This document shows, one piece after another, positions 24,099 to 35,182 of a stretch of 64,000 nt of DNA (positions within the stretch are counted from its first letter, which is position 1; the number at the start of each line of letters is the position of its first letter). The stretch spans positions 11,852,511 through 11,916,510 of the forward strand of contig NC_074725.1 in NCBI RefSeq assembly GCF_947242115.1, given 5' to 3'. A model generated the notes under the pieces. The model was not told the DNA's origin. It worked only from the letters and a program-made list of their open reading frames with translations, and did no database searches. The position numbers and the translations under genes were made by a program. The DNA comes from Biomphalaria glabrata (taxonomy: Eukaryota > Mollusca > Gastropoda > Planorbidae).

Positions 24099-24494
24099 AT
24101 ATTTACTTTTGCTGTTTGAATTGCAAAGAAACAGACAATTTTATGTACAAAATATTAATAAAGAGTAGTGAAATTCTCGCCAAGGCTCTACGGGAGGACT
24201 GATCCTTCCAGCCTTGTCACCAATTGGAGTTCATCTCAGATCGTGCTAACTAACAGCAGAGATAAGAAAGCTACATGATTTGCGTACGTGCTTGCAATCA
24301 TAAAGTAATTGTAACTTTTCAGAGTAGATCATGGGTTGACGAATGTTTTCTTTTTTAAATACTTTCCGATTATTTTTTTTTTTCCAAATCGAAACATTTC
24401 ACGTGCAGACGTGTGTACCAACGGGAGTAGAGAAACAAGCAAAATGTTCACATCAATTTCAGGTTTTGTTGGTGGGTAATTTATGGTGGCCTTC

Positions 24495-24636
24495 CTCTCT
24501 CCCTCTCTCTCCCCTCCCTCCCTCTTTCTCCACTCCCTCTCCCCTCCCTCTCTCTCCCCTCCCTCCCTCTCTCTCCCCTCTCTCTCTCCCCTCCCTCCCT
24601 CTCTCTTCCCTCACTCTCCCCCTCTATTCCTCACAC
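24495..24636. repeat. CT-rich low-complexity tract
   Basis: Repeated CTCCCT/CTCTCC motifs. Confidence 0.9.
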
Positions 24637-25611
24637 AGATTTAACAGCTTTTCTGCGAGATGTTTTGTTCCCTTTCTTCCTCTTTCTATTTTTCAGCCTT
24701 CGTTCCACTTTTTATTTCTTTGTCTGGACATCTCGTGGTAAATGTTGGTCTGCTTTATCCCACTATCTTTCAAATAAGACAGTCGTTTTCTAGCATTAGC
24801 CTCAGACCTCCAGTAAATCTACCTACTCGCCATATTATCAGGTGGCGTGCAATGTTCACGGGCGGTCGCCCCTGTCCCAGACGCATAAAAGGAGCCAAAA
24901 ATGTGTTCAAAACACTGCATAAAATATCATCTAAAATTCGCTTTAATCTCTTCCGTAAGACAGGAGCGTTTGACTTGTGCATTGCTCATCCTACAGAAAG
25001 AGCTGGTCAAAACAAATAACTTTGATGGTGGCATTGACAACTTCACGGGAGCTCCATCGCGAGAAATACATGTGTAAGAAAATGCGCCTGTCGCTACATA
25101 TTGTAAGATCGTTATTTCCTTTGCTTACATTATTTATATACATTCAGTTCATTATTGCTCTTGTTATTGTTATTGTTATTGTTATTGGTTGATTCTGTTC
25201 AAATATTATGGACTACATAGAGTCGTACACTTTCTTTTGCTCAAACTCTGGGGGCACCTGGAAGGGGAGAGAAGTGACGGTCTGACTGGGGGTGGGGGTG
25301 GGAGGCAAAATCATTTTCCATGTATAAATCCAGGTTTGAATATTGACGAATTGAAATGACATTTTTACCAAATGTTTGAGAAATTAAATATTTCAAGTAA
25401 CAGACGTTGTTCATCTTCAAAGTCGGATCTTTTAACATGCATAGAAACAGTGACATAAACTATTATGAGGTTGGGGAGAGGGCGCCAACAACCCACGCAG
25501 CCCAGGGCGCCTGGCACCCTCTGTACGTCACTGCGTATATCAAACTAAGGCACCTGTGAGCTGTAATTCTTTGTAGGGGAAGTCTGTCTTCTAACCATTG
25601 CTAAAGGCAGC

Positions 25612-25742
25612 ACGGAAAACCAACTCCTAGATACCCCCTCCCCCCCACTGGTCCACAAATGAGATTGGACCAAAGCGCTCTGAGCATGCTATAAGCATGA
25701 AAGTAGCGCTATATAAAAGCTATAATAATATAATAATAATAA
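25612..25742 (+). repeat. tRNA-derived SINE, family 2, 3' part
   Basis: Contains CTCCTAGATACCCCCTCCCC, CACTGGTCCACAAATGAGAT, GCATGCTATAAGCATGAAAG, TAGCGCTATATAAAAGC and an ATAATA tail. Confidence 0.7.
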
Positions 25743-26057
25743 GTATTACAGACATTCAACATTTTCTCTAAAAAAAAACAAAAATAACTACAAAAACCAA
25801 CATATCATAAGGCTGTAAGATTCTATCATCAACAACATGATAAGTAGATAGGTTCTAATCATTAGAAAAAAAAAAGAAAATGTAGATAATTAAAACTGTC
25901 TCATCTAAATATATAGATCAAAAGCAAACCTCTGACAAAATAAAAATGAAATCTTGACTTGGAGGTCACAGTCATCTAGCTTTTAAACAGACATATTGAC
26001 CTACGTTATCTGTCTCTGTAACATGAACATTAATTTTTTTGTCATGTTGTAGAGACA

Positions 26058-26064
26058 TATAAAT
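26058..26064 (+). promoter_or_regulatory. TATA box of cysteine-rich gene A
   Basis: TATAAAT 86 bp before the ATG at 26144. Confidence 0.6.
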
Positions 26065-26143
26065 ACAAAACAGTAAATCTAAGAATATAGAACGAGTCCT
26101 CTTTATGAGCTTGTATAGTGTATACTGGTCTCATTGTGTAATC

Positions 26144-26285
26144 ATGAATTCAGTTAACTTGATTGTTTTGAGTGCTTTTATAGTTTATGGTATACATTTT
26201 TTTTCTTTCATAGTAGAATACTTCAAACTTAAATATTTTGTTTTCTATGAAAAGTTTATTTTTTACAGAGAGAGAGAGAGAGAGA

Positions 26286-26378
<93 letters not shown>

Positions 26379-26391
26379 TAGACAGACAGAC

Positions 26392-26464
<73 letters not shown>

Positions 26465-29358
26465 AACAGAGAGAGAGAGACAGAGAGATAGCCAAGGAGA
26501 CAGAAAGATCGAGTGAAATTCCTAATCTATGTCATGTTACATGTATACAGAAAAATCAAATTATATATTTGTGATCTGCATATTCCTAAAGGGAAACTCT
26601 GATGGTTTTTCAAATTTGAGTTATTGACATATTTAAATTCTGCGTAAAAAGTTGTAATAGCAGACCTGCCTACCAAAAAAAAAAGTCCAAATGTGTAACG
26701 CTGGTGGTCAAAATGCGTATTTTGGCACCAGAATGTGTACGCGACCCACTATTTTGTCATATATATATATATTATATTAGATGTCATGATTAGACGTTAA
26801 GTCTGTCCTTCTATACGGTTCAGAAACTTGGAGAGTCACTAAAACAAATATGGAAAAGCTCCAGACTTTTGTTTACAGATGCCTACGCCAGATATTAGGA
26901 ATTAGGTGGCCAGAAAAGATAACTACTATTGATTTGTGGGAGAGAACTAGACAAAAGCCCATAGCCCAAGACATCAAAAAACGAAAATGGAGCTGGATAA
27001 GACACACCCTGCGAAAACCAGCAAATAATGTTGCAAGGCAGCATTGTGACTGGAACCCACAAGGAAAGAGGAAAGTGGGCAGACCCAAGCAAATCTGGAA
27101 GAGGTCAGTCATCATTGAAGCTGAGGGTACTGGAATGACATGGGAACAGATGAAGAAAGCTGCTCAGAACCATGTATGACAGGTGTGAGTGCCATCTCTT
27201 GTCCAAGATGTACAAATGAAAATGATTGGCAGACCTGTACAGGGACACAGACCTGCGGTGGAGGCGATGACGTAAGTATTTTATTCTTCGTTGTTCCTGT
27301 CAGACGACTGGAAGATCTAAAACTTTTCTAAAATAATGTTTCTCTATACATAAGAAAAAATAATCGACGTACTATTAAATTTCAAGGAAATTTTTTCTCT
27401 CAAAAGTTTTGTTAGCTTTACAGCAGAGTTTCTCAAACTTTTTTAGTTCAAGGAGCCTATACAAGCTAAACGATATTAGTTGACCCCGCCACACAGCCTG
27501 ATTTATATTCCCTAATCGCATATTTTGAAAGCCGCTGAACAAAAAAAAACAAACTCTCCGCAACTGTGTGTACCTTTTTGCTCTGCGCTATTCACAATGT
27601 AATAATATATGAAGCCTTAAGAGCTATTTCATGCACTATTGTTACATTCATAATCATTTTCTGCTGATCTGCATACTCTGTTGCTTCTGTTTATAGAAAT
27701 CTACGGGTTTGTCTTTCAGTTCATTAGGATTTGTTACAAGATAACACTTTAGTTTGACTTGACTTACTTGAAGTTCAGAAATTGAAATAACTACGTTGAT
27801 TAGTTTGTAAAATAAGTACATTTAATTTTTATGCATAAAGTAAAATTCTATCTCAGGACTGTTATTAATCATTGTTGTTTCATCAAGCTGCGTCAGCAAT
27901 AGTCACACATTAGTACATTATAGGCATACTAAACAGTAATAAGTGGCGATATTTTTTTTATTGTTTAAATTATCTGATCAGATTAACCTGGCTTTTAGCG
28001 AAGAAGCTGTTATATTTGTACACAATTTTTATCTCTCTGTGTGGACCTCCTACGGTCGTCTCGCGAACCCCTGGGGATCCGCTGATCACAGTTTGAGAAC
28101 CATAATGTTGATGTTAATACCGATGAATAACATTTCTCATGTATCGTCTGCAGACTTGCCAACTTGAGATTGATAACAACAACAACGATAGATACAAGTT
28201 GATCTACCACTGCACACACAGCCAGGTAGGAGTTGGCCTTGTGAATAGCTGATATCAAGATAGAACAATCTCAGCTCTTGAAGAGGAAAACTTTAGTTAT
28301 TTTCGGCCTTGTTAATTATAGTTAAAAGTTTATCTTCTTTAGAAAAGTAATCAAGATAATCAAGTTCTAACAATACAAGAACAAGAAATACTAAAATTTA
28401 AATTACACCATTATTACCCCTATAATGCGTTGTCAAGAGGACATTTTGTATTTTTGTTTTCATTGCTGGCTTACAAACAAAAGCTATTATTTTATTTTAT
28501 AAATCTAAATATTATAGACAAAAACAAACTATGATAACAAATAAAAATAATTCAATAAATAAACTTAGAGCACAACTTTACTTCACCTTAACATCCAACT
28601 ATCCTTTAATCTGTTGGACCGTTGGGGCACCTCACATGATCTGTCCACCGTTTCTTTCTATTCTTTTCTGTCTTTTCCTTTGAGTAGAATCTCTTTGAAT
28701 GACAGACCCTCAAAGACCTTTCTGCAGGCAACAGTATCTGGGAAAGGGACAATTCAATGCAGGTTTTATATTTCACGTTAGAAATCAAATGTATAACCAT
28801 AACTACACAACACAAGTAAAATTATGAATTCGATAATTTAAATATCAAACATTTTTCTCCTTCTTCGGACTCTGTAGATCCCTGTTGGTCATGAGCCCAG
28901 GTCGTGTTGAGCCCATTCGGGCAATGGGAGTTACGAACAAAAAAACTTTCATTTTCACTACCTATACACAATTCTTGCTTTCAACTGAGAATACAAACGC
29001 AAACCTTTTTTTGGGGAGTAATAAATACGTATCACCTTATGACTCACAGAAATCAAGCGCTAAACTTCAAAACTAGTATATTGAATATTTGAATAGTAAA
29101 ATGAAATACTTTATATACATTTATCATAAATCTGTCCTAATATATTGCTGACAACAGACTTAACCCAAATGCGTTTTTTTTGCAATTACAACTATACAAA
29201 ACAATAGTAATATATATATATACCCACGTTTTTACAGAACTGTCAACACCACGAAACCCAACACTGTGATCTGACAGCGCAAGGTCGTTGCATATTTTGT
29301 TGTGACTCTTTGGCGTCGTGCAGAACACAACTGGAAGGGGTATTTGATGCTTGTAAGT
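26144..29358 (+). CDS. Small secreted cysteine-rich protein, gene A (unrecognised family)
   Basis: Exons are 26144-26189 (signal [16 protein letters not shown]), 27183-27271 ([13 protein letters not shown]...TC), 28154-28225 ([15 protein letters not shown]...HC) and 29238-29352 ([10 protein letters not shown]...FCCDSLASC). Reading on through the exon 4 end gives Cys-Lys-stop at 29358, about 109 residues; the same bases form a donor, GTAAGT. Exon phases are 1, 0, 0 and 1, as in the paralogues. Mature cysteines number 13. Two points cast doubt on expression. The exon 1 donor is GTATAC, weaker than in its paralogues, and the sequence just before exon 2 is LINE-derived, with no pyrimidine tract before the AG. 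Intron 1 also holds a long microsatellite. The N-terminal CxxC, phase-1 block and FCC...C end recall three-finger (Ly6) proteins, but this is only a resemblance. Function unknown. Confidence 0.6.
26266..26492. repeat. Compound microsatellite (GA, TA, GA, GATA)
   Basis: Successive runs of GA, TA (about 58 bp), GA again, GACA/GATA and GA in intron 1 of gene A. Confidence 0.95.
26780..27179 (+). mobile_element. LINE reverse-transcriptase C-terminal fragment, flush with exon 2 of gene A
   Basis: One open frame encodes [74 protein letters not shown] and [14 protein letters not shown]-stop. This is the conserved C-terminal region of many metazoan LINE polyproteins. It is truncated at its 5' end next to a TA repeat. 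The stop is at 27177-27179, three bases before the exon 2 boundary. The frame has no internal stop over about 130 codons, so the insertion looks fairly young. Confidence 0.85.
27424..28104. mobile_element. Non-autonomous hAT-like element in intron 2 of gene A
   Basis: The left end CAGAGTTTCTCAAACTTTTT resembles the inverse of the right end GATCACAGTTTGAGAACC. The right side also has CGCGAACCCCTGGGGATCCG, typical of hAT-derived MITEs. No transposase. A flanking duplication is not clear. Confidence 0.45.
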
Positions 29359-30123
29359 AAAGTTAATTGTAGAACAGCTGGTAGGGATATTGCATGCTTG
29401 CTGATTCAGTAAGTTGTACAAGAGTGCTGGACCTTGTTAGTTCAGATATTGTAGCTGCTATTGTCTTAAGGACGAATAAAAAGGAAATCAAGATTTTCTG
29501 CCTCGACGTTTGGAGCGCAGCTTCAATTTGAACAAACACAAACACATTTTCTACTGACATGTTGCTTCTGTCTGCCATGTCATTAAGTCGTCTGCTACAA
29601 TGTGTTTCATTTCGTTTTGAATACAAGAAAAGTCTAATGTAAGCAGTTAGTCAAGTAAAAAAAAGGGAAGTAATACTAATAGTCAAGTTCAAATTTGTGA
29701 AAATCGACTAAAATAATTTTAAAAAGATAACAAAGAGAGTTTGTCTTACCACTTAAATACTGAGACGGACCCACCGGAACAGCTCAAGGACACGCATTAT
29801 TCAAGCCATGGTATTGTTTTGATTAACTATTCTAAAGTAATAAAAAATCAAAAAATCATTTGGCGTTGGTTTTTACTTGAAAATAAACAACTGAAAAACC
29901 TTTTATCGGTGATGAAGACTACTGTCATATATTAAAGTTCATTTGTTTGCCTAGTAGAAAATTCAGCTTTTCAAAACGTTTTCTATTTTTTGTCGATCTA
30001 AACGTGACAGACCGACAAACAGACGACACAAAACTAATAGCGCTTTCTTATTGTACGGGGGTCGCAAAAAACAACAAAATAAAAACCGATCGAGACTATT
30101 ATTTTTAACGTACGGAATGAGTG

Positions 30124-30375
30124 GGGGCGGTGTGGCCGAGTGGCTGAGCGCTTGGCTTCCAAACCTGAGGTCCCAGGTTCGAATCTCGGTGAATACTGGG
30201 ATTTTAAATCTCGGGGTTTTTAGGGCACCCTGAGTTCACCCAGCTCAAATGGGTATCTGGGGAAAGTAAAGGCGGTTGGTCGTTGTGCTGGCCACATGAC
30301 ACCCTCGTTAACCGTTGACCAAAGAAACATCTGCCCTATTGATCGCAAGGTCTGGAAGGGGGAAATAATAAATAT
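30124..30375 (+). repeat. tRNA-derived SINE, family 1
   Basis: The head resembles a tRNA: GGTGTGGCCGAGTGGCTGAG (A box) and CCCAGGTTCGAATCTCGGTG (B box). The body has TTTTTAGGGCACCCTGAGTT, GGTCGTTGTGCTGGCCACAT, GACACCCTCGTTAACCG and CTGCCCTATTGATCGCAAGG. Three inverted copies occur at 53805, 56712 and 63402. Confidence 0.8.
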
Positions 30376-30477
30376 GTACATCTACTTCTACTAGATCTAG
30401 TTGTACAATCAGAAAATTGGTGGGTTGGAAATATTTTAAAGTATTTTTTTTTTGGTGCTTTTGTATAGTACAAACGG

Positions 30478-30640
30478 TACACTTCGCACATTCTGAGTAT
30501 CTAGCGGAACACTTTGATTATTTTTTTTTGAGAGGTTAATTCACGTGGTGGCCTACTAGTTAATTATTTCAGTAGTTAGCGAACACACATATTCACGCCA
30601 AGCGAACACTAGGGTTCCGAGCTCAGTTTGTGAAACACTG
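30478..30640. mobile_element. hAT-like MITE, truncated copy
   Basis: Same family as 17726-17879; ends GTTTGTGAAACACTG. Confidence 0.45.
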
Positions 30641-32315
30641 GTCTAATCACTTTTGTGGATCAGTGAGAGGAGGGGGCATTTGCGATAATTTTTTTCCGTG
30701 CTGCCTACACAAAAGAAATTAGGACCAAAAAAAAAATATGCTCAAATGAGAATTCAAACTCAAGCCCAGGTACTAAGTAGCCAAACGGCTTTAGCCACTG
30801 AGCCACACATCCAATCAGCTTTTTAACAATGCAGGTTTTATTAGTGCATTGCAAGTTTCAAATATGTATCCAGCAACTCTAGATCTACATTATTTACTAT
30901 TAGTTTGCTATTTCTAATGTTTCAGTTTATTGATTATCTTAGGAAGTTGAATGAACACGACTGAAAAAATCTATAACTTAGGATCTAGATATCAATTAAT
31001 CTAGATCTAGAGATGATTATACGCTTAATCTTAAAATTATAACATTTTCATTGTTTAATAATCTTAAAAATTGTTTATCTACGACTAAGATCTAAATCTA
31101 GGTTCCATTTTGATTGACCTCATGTGCAAAATGACAGGTTAGGACACTACGCAATAAAATATAATCCCTATCATAGACTTAGAACTAAAGCAAAAGTTCG
31201 GATCAAAATAAAAAATAAGTTGGCTGGTAAATGAAAATTAAATAATAAGCCGAAAGCCATTAATAGTTTTTCTGATTATTACCTTAGAGATACTATTCTG
31301 ACAAAGCTTATATCAACTCACCTATTTGTTTGTCTGTTCAGCACGTCAAACATTTTTTTTTCTTTTTCATTTTTCAGTTCCTTAAACATTTGTACAAAAC
31401 GTGAAAGTCAACGAACACAAGCTGAGAGTCAACACAAGGGTGTGTGTTTGTGTTTAGAGAAAATACAAACATAAATCAGGCGTCGATTGCGTGTGTGTAC
31501 GTCTAGTATAATAAATAGAACGGAATCAAATTGCTATAAAATGAACTTTATTTGAACTTTATTTGAACTTTATTGTCTTGATTGGATTGGCGGGAAGCAG
31601 GGGAGAGCAATCTCGTACACATGTTTGATCTTTTATGTATGGTGCACAAAAGCAGTCGTAGTAAACCAAATGGAATGGATAAGTCTGATGTCACAATCAC
31701 GTTTGGCTAGAGGTAACCGCAGGCTGCATATCGTATCCAAGACTTCATATGCAGGACCGGTCCTAACTATTGCGGGCCCCTATACGAAACAGCCTGCGTG
31801 GGGCCTAGTCTGGGCAGGGATAAGAATAATGTCAAAATTAAGATTTTATTTTAGAAAATACATTCGTCTTTGCAATAAATTAAGGAAAGTTGACTTTGCC
31901 GTTTTTTTTTTTATCGCGCGTAGAATTGGCACCCCAAAATGACTATTTGTCAATTTTTTTTCAGAAGATTTTTTAATGAGTTTTCAGGAGATTTTGTATG
32001 AGTTTTCAGAAGATTTTAATAATTTTAGGAGATTCCCAGGAGGTCCTGGAAAATCAGTGCGCATGGCGGAGTAAAAACATTATCATAGACCTCACTCATA
32101 TCAAATAATATTACAATCGATGTAGTGGCGACGCAGGTAGTGTGTGCCATCAACTGACGTATATGACACAGACCGAGACCAATCGTCATAGAAGGCCTGA
32201 ACACTGACCTGCAACGTCACAACCTGTGGGAAGTTAAGTTCAGTAGCTCGTTGCCACGTTGTACAGACCATAATAAATGAAAAACTGTTATGGAATCCAC
32301 ATATTGATGAAACTA

Positions 32316-32860
32316 TAAAAAAAAAAAAAAAAAACAAAGCATTAGGGTTTCTTAAAAGAAATTTCTATAAATCAAATAAGAACATAAAACTAAAATGTTA
32401 TTTAACCTTGGTTAGACCAATAATAGAATATGCATCCTCCTCAACTCAAGATAACATTAAGAAACGAATATTCACACTTAACCAGAGTAACACCTTTAGT
32501 AAAATCACTAAATTTAGAAAGCCTTCAGGACAGAAGACTCACAATTAAAGTAGCAACTATACATAAAACACTGAACCATAATCTTCAAATACAAAAACAA
32601 AATTTAATAAAATACTCTGAAAGTCACAAAGATAAAGGCACATTCCTCGCCCCATATGCTAGGACAAATTTGTACAAATACTCCTTCTTCCCTAGTGCTA
32701 TTAGAGCATGGAATGGGTTGCCTGAGCTAGCCAGGAAAACCAGTGACTTGGCAGAATTTAAGTCATTGATTAATATGCATGACTAAATACATAACGCGTA
32801 GGACGTAATCATCTTCTTTTTTGAAATAGCGTCTGTATTATATAAGGTAAGATAAGATAC
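32316..32860 (+). mobile_element. LINE 3' end with RT C-terminus and GATAA-type tail
   Basis: Frames encode ALGFLKRNF, KLKCYLTLVRPIIEYAS, SLQDRRLTIK and YKYSFFPSAIRAWNGLPELA, the standard end of a LINE reverse transcriptase, with one frame change near 32450. After the stop comes a short UTR ending in AAGATAAGATA. Sister copies are at 23040 (inverted), 39650 (inverted) and 41640. Confidence 0.85.
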
Positions 32861-33009
32861 CCATTATCGGATCAAGTTGTAACTTTTCACAATTAATTAT
32901 TGGGATAGACAAGACATGAATCAATTTTAAAACACAACAACAAATAAATCAATAAATTACTGGTGATTATTTTTTTATACCCACAAGGAAAATTAATTCT
33001 TCAGTATTC

Positions 33010-34115
33010 GCATATACAGGTCTGTTAACTCTTGGATGGTGTCTTGCATCGTTTTAGTTGTCTACCTCTACTTTTTTACCCCTGGTACTTTCCCCTGATA
33101 GAAGGTCCTTGCAAACCCTGAGGACTTTGTGATATGACCGCAAAGTTTTAGTTTGCGTTTTTTGACATTGGTACGCAGGTCATCATGGGGCCCATTTGCC
33201 ATTGTGATCCTGCTCCGAATCCTCTCATCCGTGATGCGGTCCTTTGAGTATAGGTGATACCTAGGATCCTCAATAGCATCTCACTTCCATTGCTAGAATC
33301 CTACGCTCTTGTTCCGCAGTTATCGCCCAATATGCACAAGCATACAGTAATGTGCCCATGACCAAGGTAAGTCTGATTTTAGTGTAGTGCCTTTGTTTTT
33401 ATAAAATCTTCTAAGCTTTGAACTGCTATTGTGGACTGTGCACTGCTGGTCAGTAGTTTAGGTTTAATTCCAACACATGAAACGAAAACTCCAAGTTCCA
33501 AGGTAGTACTTTTCGCCTCAAATACTGATGTCAATTTTAAAACCCTGTTGGCTATTGGTCATTGTCACGGATGAATGTGTGTATGTATGTATAAATTATT
33601 TTTACATTCTGCGCGAATGACCGGAAGTGTGTTTTGTTGTCAGAGGTTGATCAGAGAGAGAGACCAGCGTGTGTGATATACAGTAAAGCTGATTAACGTT
33701 TATGTGTTTGATCTAGTGGTTTAATTGTTTTATTTCGTTAACTAGAACTGAACCAGGGACACCTAGACGTATCGAGACCTAAGGTAGATTCTATGGAGTT
33801 ATGATTATAAATAGAATAGGAAAGCTGTGACAATCAAAATGTGTGTTTTTTTTCAGTTTTGATTCCCATACCATAAGTCTTGTCTATGCGCATCACCAAG
33901 TCAGCTAGCTCTTCTTATGCCCCTGCCATACCCTCTATGTCATCCGCAAAGCGCAAACTAGTCAATGTTCTACCACCAGTGCTTACAGTATCTTCATCAC
34001 TTTCAAAAGCATCCTGTTTTATTCTTTCAATGAAGATATTGAAAAGCTTTGGTAAAAGTATGCAGCTTTGTCTCACTCCAACTATGGCTTAAACACATTA
34101 CCCAATGCTGTTGTT
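33010..34115 (-). mobile_element. LINE reverse-transcriptase fragment, interrupted
   Basis: Minus-strand translation of the right half gives SCILLPKLFNIFIERIK, TVSTGGRTLTSLRFADDIEG and EELADLVMRIDKT, which include the RT motif with F-A-D-D. The left half gives the downstream region (KNKGTTLKSDLPW, DPRYHLYSKDRITDERIRSR and KRKLKLCGHITKSSG). The two are separated by about 270 bp of unrelated sequence. The relic is multiply broken. Confidence 0.8.
33563..33832. mobile_element. Possible short solo LTR inside a LINE relic (fossil)
   Basis: A 270-bp block beginning TGTCACGG and ending GCTGTGACA splits the LINE at 33010-34115. It has TG...CA ends with a 6-bp inverse match. A target duplication is not evident, so the class is uncertain. 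It must be younger than the LINE it interrupts. Confidence 0.35.
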
Positions 34116-35094
34116 GAAGTCATGTTCTGGATGACTTCATGTTTTTATTTCAAAGCTTATATCAACACAGCCTTATCAATAACAAGTTATTTCTCACACA
34201 CCCATTCTTGGATCAAGTTCAGACTTTTCACAATTATTTCTTTTTCCTGACAACACAAGAATAAAAAAAACAACACAACAATAAATAGTTAAATAATTAT
34301 CGGTGATTAAATATTTTGCTGGATATCAAAAAATTGGAAAGAAACATTTGGTAATTCTGGCTATTGAGCGTGATCTATGTAGGAAACCTGGATGATATAC
34401 TGTATGACTTAGCTACATGCAAGGCTCGTATAGTAATACTGTACGTAGTAAAGAATATTACAAACTTTTAATTTTCACTTATCCATATCCCTATTCAAAC
34501 TGGGCCCAGCGAAATCCGGTTCGCATAGGGCCCCACAGTGGTTAAGTCCGGCCCTGCTATTTAGTGACGGGAGAAGACTACTTGTTCTTTCCCCCCCCCC
34601 CCTTTTTATTTTCCGCCGCTAAAGTTACGTGGAGTAACTCTAGTTCGACTTGCATAAATAAAAGAGTGAACTTTCCAATTACTTTTTGGTGTCCAAACTG
34701 TTGAGCCACGAAGAGAACTAGATATATAGATATATTTGTCTCTATTGTTCTTCTATACTGTCGCAAAGTGTTCCATGCCACACCGTGTCGAATGCTTTAT
34801 GGCTATGGAAATCAAACAGACTTAAAATAGACTATGTTGAGTAATACTTGCAATTAAAGGGCGAATGTATACTTGACTAAAATTATTTTTTTTTATGTAC
34901 CTCTACAAGTACCAAGAGATCCGCCTTTGTATCTCGCATGAATTTTCCTGTTTTTAAATCACGTGTCAGAATAGAGGTTGCATGTGTTTATAGTCTTGAA
35001 TTGCAACACTATTTGACCCTTTTCATTATCTTCCTATTTTAAAAAATGGTTCTGACCTAAATACATTAATTTCTATTAAAACTTTTTAGGAAAC

Positions 35095-35101
35095 TATAAA
35101 T
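35095..35101 (+). promoter_or_regulatory. TATA box of cysteine-rich gene B
   Basis: TATAAAT 88 bp before the ATG at 35183. Confidence 0.65.
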
Positions 35102-35182
35102 CTAACATCTTGACTTCAATCCTAAAGAATTCTTAGATATATATTACACTGTATTTACACAAGGAAAAGTATATGTTCTACA

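Larger units (their letters stand above)
24099..26057. other. Region upstream of cysteine-rich gene A
   Basis: Holds a CT-rich tract (24495-24636), a SINE 2 copy (25612-25742) and what may be the ends of an unclassified MITE (25240-25536). A stretch at 24840-25080 reads open in more than one frame but matches nothing I know. Confidence 0.4.
31752..34556. mobile_element. Possible hAT-like element bounded by inverted CAGG(A/G)CCGG termini
   Basis: The left end CAGGACCGGTCCTAACTATT with GCGGGCCCCTAT is the near inverse of the right end ATAGGGCCCCACAGTGGTTA with AGTCCGGCCCTG. The 2.8 kb between holds other repeats and no transposase I can see. The flanking octamers do not match, so the two ends may belong to different insertions. 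Confidence 0.3.
29353..35094. other. Region between cysteine-rich genes A and B
   Basis: A repeat-filled interval: SINE 1 (30124), hAT-like MITE copy (30478), LINE tails (32316, 33010) and R copies (32860, 34150). An ending exon for gene A carrying a further cysteine was looked for and not found. No other gene is supported. Confidence 0.5.

Noticed and set aside
25010-25080. Exon-like stretch after CCTACAG reading KELVKTNNFDGGIDNFTGAP and a stop
   Set aside because: Reads well and has an acceptor-like start, but too short, and no upstream exon or family match was found.
26105-26395. Open frame of 96 codons over the start of gene A
   Set aside because: The genuine part is only the 46-bp signal exon starting at the internal ATG (26144); the rest is microsatellite-encoded Tyr-Ile and Arg-Glu repeats.
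27183-27195. Exon 2 of A and D starts GTGTGAGT, a donor-like sequence right after the acceptor (recursive splicing)
   Set aside because: The bases are the Val-Ser codons; B, C and E have GTGTCAGT, so the donor match is not conserved.
30765-30815. tRNA-like sequence on the minus strand (also near 35490, 49160 and 50490)
   Set aside because: Partial A- and B-box resemblance without a foldable cloverleaf; more likely SINE scraps than tRNA genes.
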